A stretch of 64,000 nt of DNA from Flavobacteriales bacterium (GTDB lineage Bacteria > Bacteroidota > Bacteroidia > Flavobacteriales > Flavobacteriaceae): the NCBI GenBank assembly GCA_027066365.1, contig JAMONV010000059.1:1-64000 (forward strand). Reading direction: 5' to 3'. Positions 62,407 through 64,000 of this stretch are shown one piece after another; the first letter of the stretch is position 1, and every line of letters starts with the position of its first letter. The notes under the pieces were generated by a model, which searched no databases, had not been told where the DNA came from, and was given only the letters and a program-made list of their open reading frames with translations. The translations under genes were made by a program, and so were the position numbers.

Positions 62407-64000
62407 TTATTTTTTTAGAAGTTTGAATGTTTTTTCTGCTTTATCATTATTGATTATAATCGAATACAAACCCGATTTCCAATTTTTGATATCGATACGG
62501 ACGGATTTTTGATTTTCAACCGTTTGCTTCCAAATAATTTTTCCCTGCATATCGGATACGGTAATACGGAAAGTTCCGGGTTCGTTGAGGTGTATTTCGG
62601 TGAAATCTTCTGCCGGATTGGGGAAGACATTCCATTGTGCAATGCTTTGTTTCGTATCGTTCAGCGTTCTGGCATTGAAGATAACTTCAAACCGGTCTTC
62701 AAATTGCCCGGCATTGCTGTAGAAACGGTATTCCAAGCCGGGGGTTACGGAAATTTCCGTATTTAAGTAATTGTCTCGAAGGATAATATGGACATTATCC
62801 AAAGCTTCAAACAATGATAAATCAATGGTGTAGTTTCCGGCTTCGCTTACGTAGAAGTCGAGCGGGACAGTGAAGTTGGTGCGTTGCAGGGCGTCTTTAC
62901 CGAATGTTTGGATGCCCAAGGGTGTATTTCCTACTTTGGTATACAGACTAAGGTAAGTGGATACCGCCGCTTTTCGTCCGTCATATAAGCGATCGAAATC
63001 ATCCGAAGCATCGCTCTTGAAGGCAATCAAGGCGTCGCTAATTCTGTGGTCGTCGTGTAATTGGAAGCGCAACCGGTTGATGGTTTCGGAAGGGCGGAAG
63101 AATTGCGAGTTATTGGTATCGCGCATGCTGTTATGGAAAACCACTTGCCCGTTGGTAGTGGCTTTAACCATAAATCCTTGATGCGCTCCGATTTTTCCAT
63201 TAGGTGTTTGTCCGCCGCCAACACCTGCAGTGCCGGCTCCGTTCCATAATGCATAATCTTCGGATTGGTAAACCCCGTCGCCGTTCGCATCATTCCAGAA
63301 GTAAACGGTTCCTTCGATTACGTCCGTGTTGGCATCAATAAACGCATTGGCATCGATGGCGGAAGGGTAGGGATTACCCACCAAGTTGAACCCCCGGTCG
63401 TCGGCGGGCAAGGAACCGTCGGTGAAGGTTACGCCAACGGAATAGTCGCCGGAATTAACTTTTGAACCGGAGAATTGGATCAATTTATCGTTTGTGTAGT
63501 ATACGGCGTATCCGAGGGCGTTTTGCATGGTGCCGCTTGCCCATTGCCATCCGAGCATACGGTCGTCGGTTCCTTGGGTTTCGTCATACCAGTAATGAGC
63601 ATAAGAACCCTGGAAGGCATCTTCTACGGTTTCACCTTCTATGGGCGTTGAAAGATAGTGGTAATCGCCACCTGTGAGATAACGTTGAATGTAGGCCATA
63701 TCACCGAGCACCAAGTTGTTGCCGGAGTTATAATCGATTAAGGCACCGGCTGACGTTTCGTTGGCCAGGATGTAGAGTTGTTTCCCGATATCGAGATAAT
63801 GACCTTGCGGAATAACGACATGTGCTCCCGGACGAATGGTTAGAACCATGGCAAGACCGGCTTCGTCGGACATGGTTTCGGGGAAATGTCCTCCGGAGGG
63901 GTTGGAAGGAATTAACACATAGTCCATGTCGGTGGGGATAATTTTGGGTTCCCAGTTTCCTTCTTTGTGCCAGTCCGTATCGATATTTCCCGTCCAAGTG
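62407..64000 (-). CDS. T9SS-secreted surface protein, 5' end outside the window
   Basis: The frame is open to the right edge of the window on the minus strand, so the ATG at 63927 is internal. The visible start reads WTGNIDTDWHKEGNW...P.D....IP, the same WTG/NW/IP pattern as the left-edge gene. A short beta-strand stalk follows, then FNLVGNPYPSAIDANAF, matching the other gene's NLIGNPYPSAID block, and a T9SS sorting domain (WNVFPNPAEDFTEIHL...SGLYSIIINND). The two proteins are paralogues in layout. It is expected to be secreted or surface attached. No catalytic motif is visible. Confidence 0.8.
   Translation of the reverse strand, partial: TWTGNIDTDWHKEGNWEPKIIPTDMDYVLIPSNPSGGHFPETMSDEAGLAMVLTIRPGAHVVIPQGHYLDIGKQLYILANETSAGALIDYNSGNNLVLGDMAYIQRYLTGGDYHYLSTPIEGETVEDAFQGSYAHYWYDETQGTDDRMLGWQWASGTMQNALGYAVYYTNDKLIQFSGSKVNSGDYSVGVTFTDGSLPADDRGFNLVGNPYPSAIDANAFIDANTDVIEGTVYFWNDANGDGVYQSEDYALWNGAGTAGVGGGQTPNGKIGAHQGFMVKATTNGQVVFHNSMRDTNNSQFFRPSETINRLRFQLHDDHRISDALIAFKSDASDDFDRLYDGRKAAVSTYLSLYTKVGNTPLGIQTFGKDALQRTNFTVPLDFYVSEAGNYTIDLSLFEALDNVHIILRDNYLNTEISVTPGLEYRFYSNAGQFEDRFEVIFNARTLNDTKQSIAQWNVFPNPAEDFTEIHLNEPGTFRITVSDMQGKIIWKQTVENQKSVRIDIKNWKSGLYSIIINNDKAEKTFKLLKK

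Overview
The window is a chromosomal segment of a Bacteroidota bacterium, most likely from a Flavobacteriia-like lineage (the rank is inference). Evidence: four secreted proteins with type IX secretion (T9SS) C-terminal sorting domains, a PorP/SprF homologue, a SusC/SusD pair, a Bat (aerotolerance) operon, ribosomal protein L21 with a helix-hairpin-helix tail, weak or absent Shine-Dalgarno sequences, and repeated matches to the Bacteroidota promoter consensus (TTTG, about 19-20 nt, TAnnTTTG). No phage, insertion sequence, CRISPR array or rRNA operon is visible. Genes are tightly packed, many joined by 4-nt ATGA overlaps.

Layout. 1-2066: 3' part of a T9SS cargo gene cut by the left edge. 2170-6353: ftcD and a DUF5916 outer-membrane protein. 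6432-10594: DUF2853 protein, rplU-rpmA, tsaE-ald and a prohibitin-like gene. 10601-14546: an inositol-monophosphatase gene, tRNA-His, a GIN-domain lipoprotein gene overlapping a PagL-like lipid A deacylase gene, and gpsA. 14761-18070: three-subunit transhydrogenase pntAA-pntAB-pntB and a small membrane protein. 18344-22971: a SusC/SusD pair. 23062-25878: ftsY, porP/sprF-like, folP. 25938-27532: trpB2 (minus strand) behind a leader with three tandem Trp codons and an intrinsic terminator. 27533-34382: rimP-nusA-infB followed by wecB-wecC. 34523-36243: trxA, an FMN-reductase-like gene, rsmG. 36294-39185: wzz-like, rmlC, rmlD, mce, all coupled by overlaps. 39182-41260: small hypothetical gene, a Cys-less MGMT-like gene, glutamate/dicarboxylate symporter. 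41393-47777: moxR, DUF58, a membrane protein gene, batA, batB, batC. 48013-50383: the AMMECR1 / radical SAM / MEMO1 operon. 50454-58040: ppiD-like foldase and two tandem secreted metallopeptidases. 58368-62297: oligopeptidase B, EamA transporter, C-terminal transketolase subunit. 62407-64000: a second T9SS cargo gene cut by the right edge and related to the one at the left edge.

The strongest regulatory finding is upstream of trpB2. A consensus promoter sits directly after wecC, followed by a 22-codon leader ORF with Trp-Trp-Trp, a hairpin that begins inside the last Trp codon, and a 10-bp terminator stem with a seven-U run. A 9-bp alternative pairing would block the terminator. This is the architecture of ribosome-mediated tryptophan attenuation, here on a stand-alone trpB2 rather than on a full trp operon. 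A second terminator-like hairpin lies between the rimP-nusA-infB promoter and rimP.

Functional links: cell-surface polysaccharide synthesis (wecB, wecC, rmlC, rmlD, wzz-like), protein export and envelope quality control (ftsY, ppiD-like, porP/sprF-like, T9SS cargo), nutrient uptake (SusC/D, symporter, EamA), and translation (L21, L27, TsaE, RsmG, RimP, NusA, IF-2). All assignments were made by reading protein sequences by eye; no database search or folding calculation was run.
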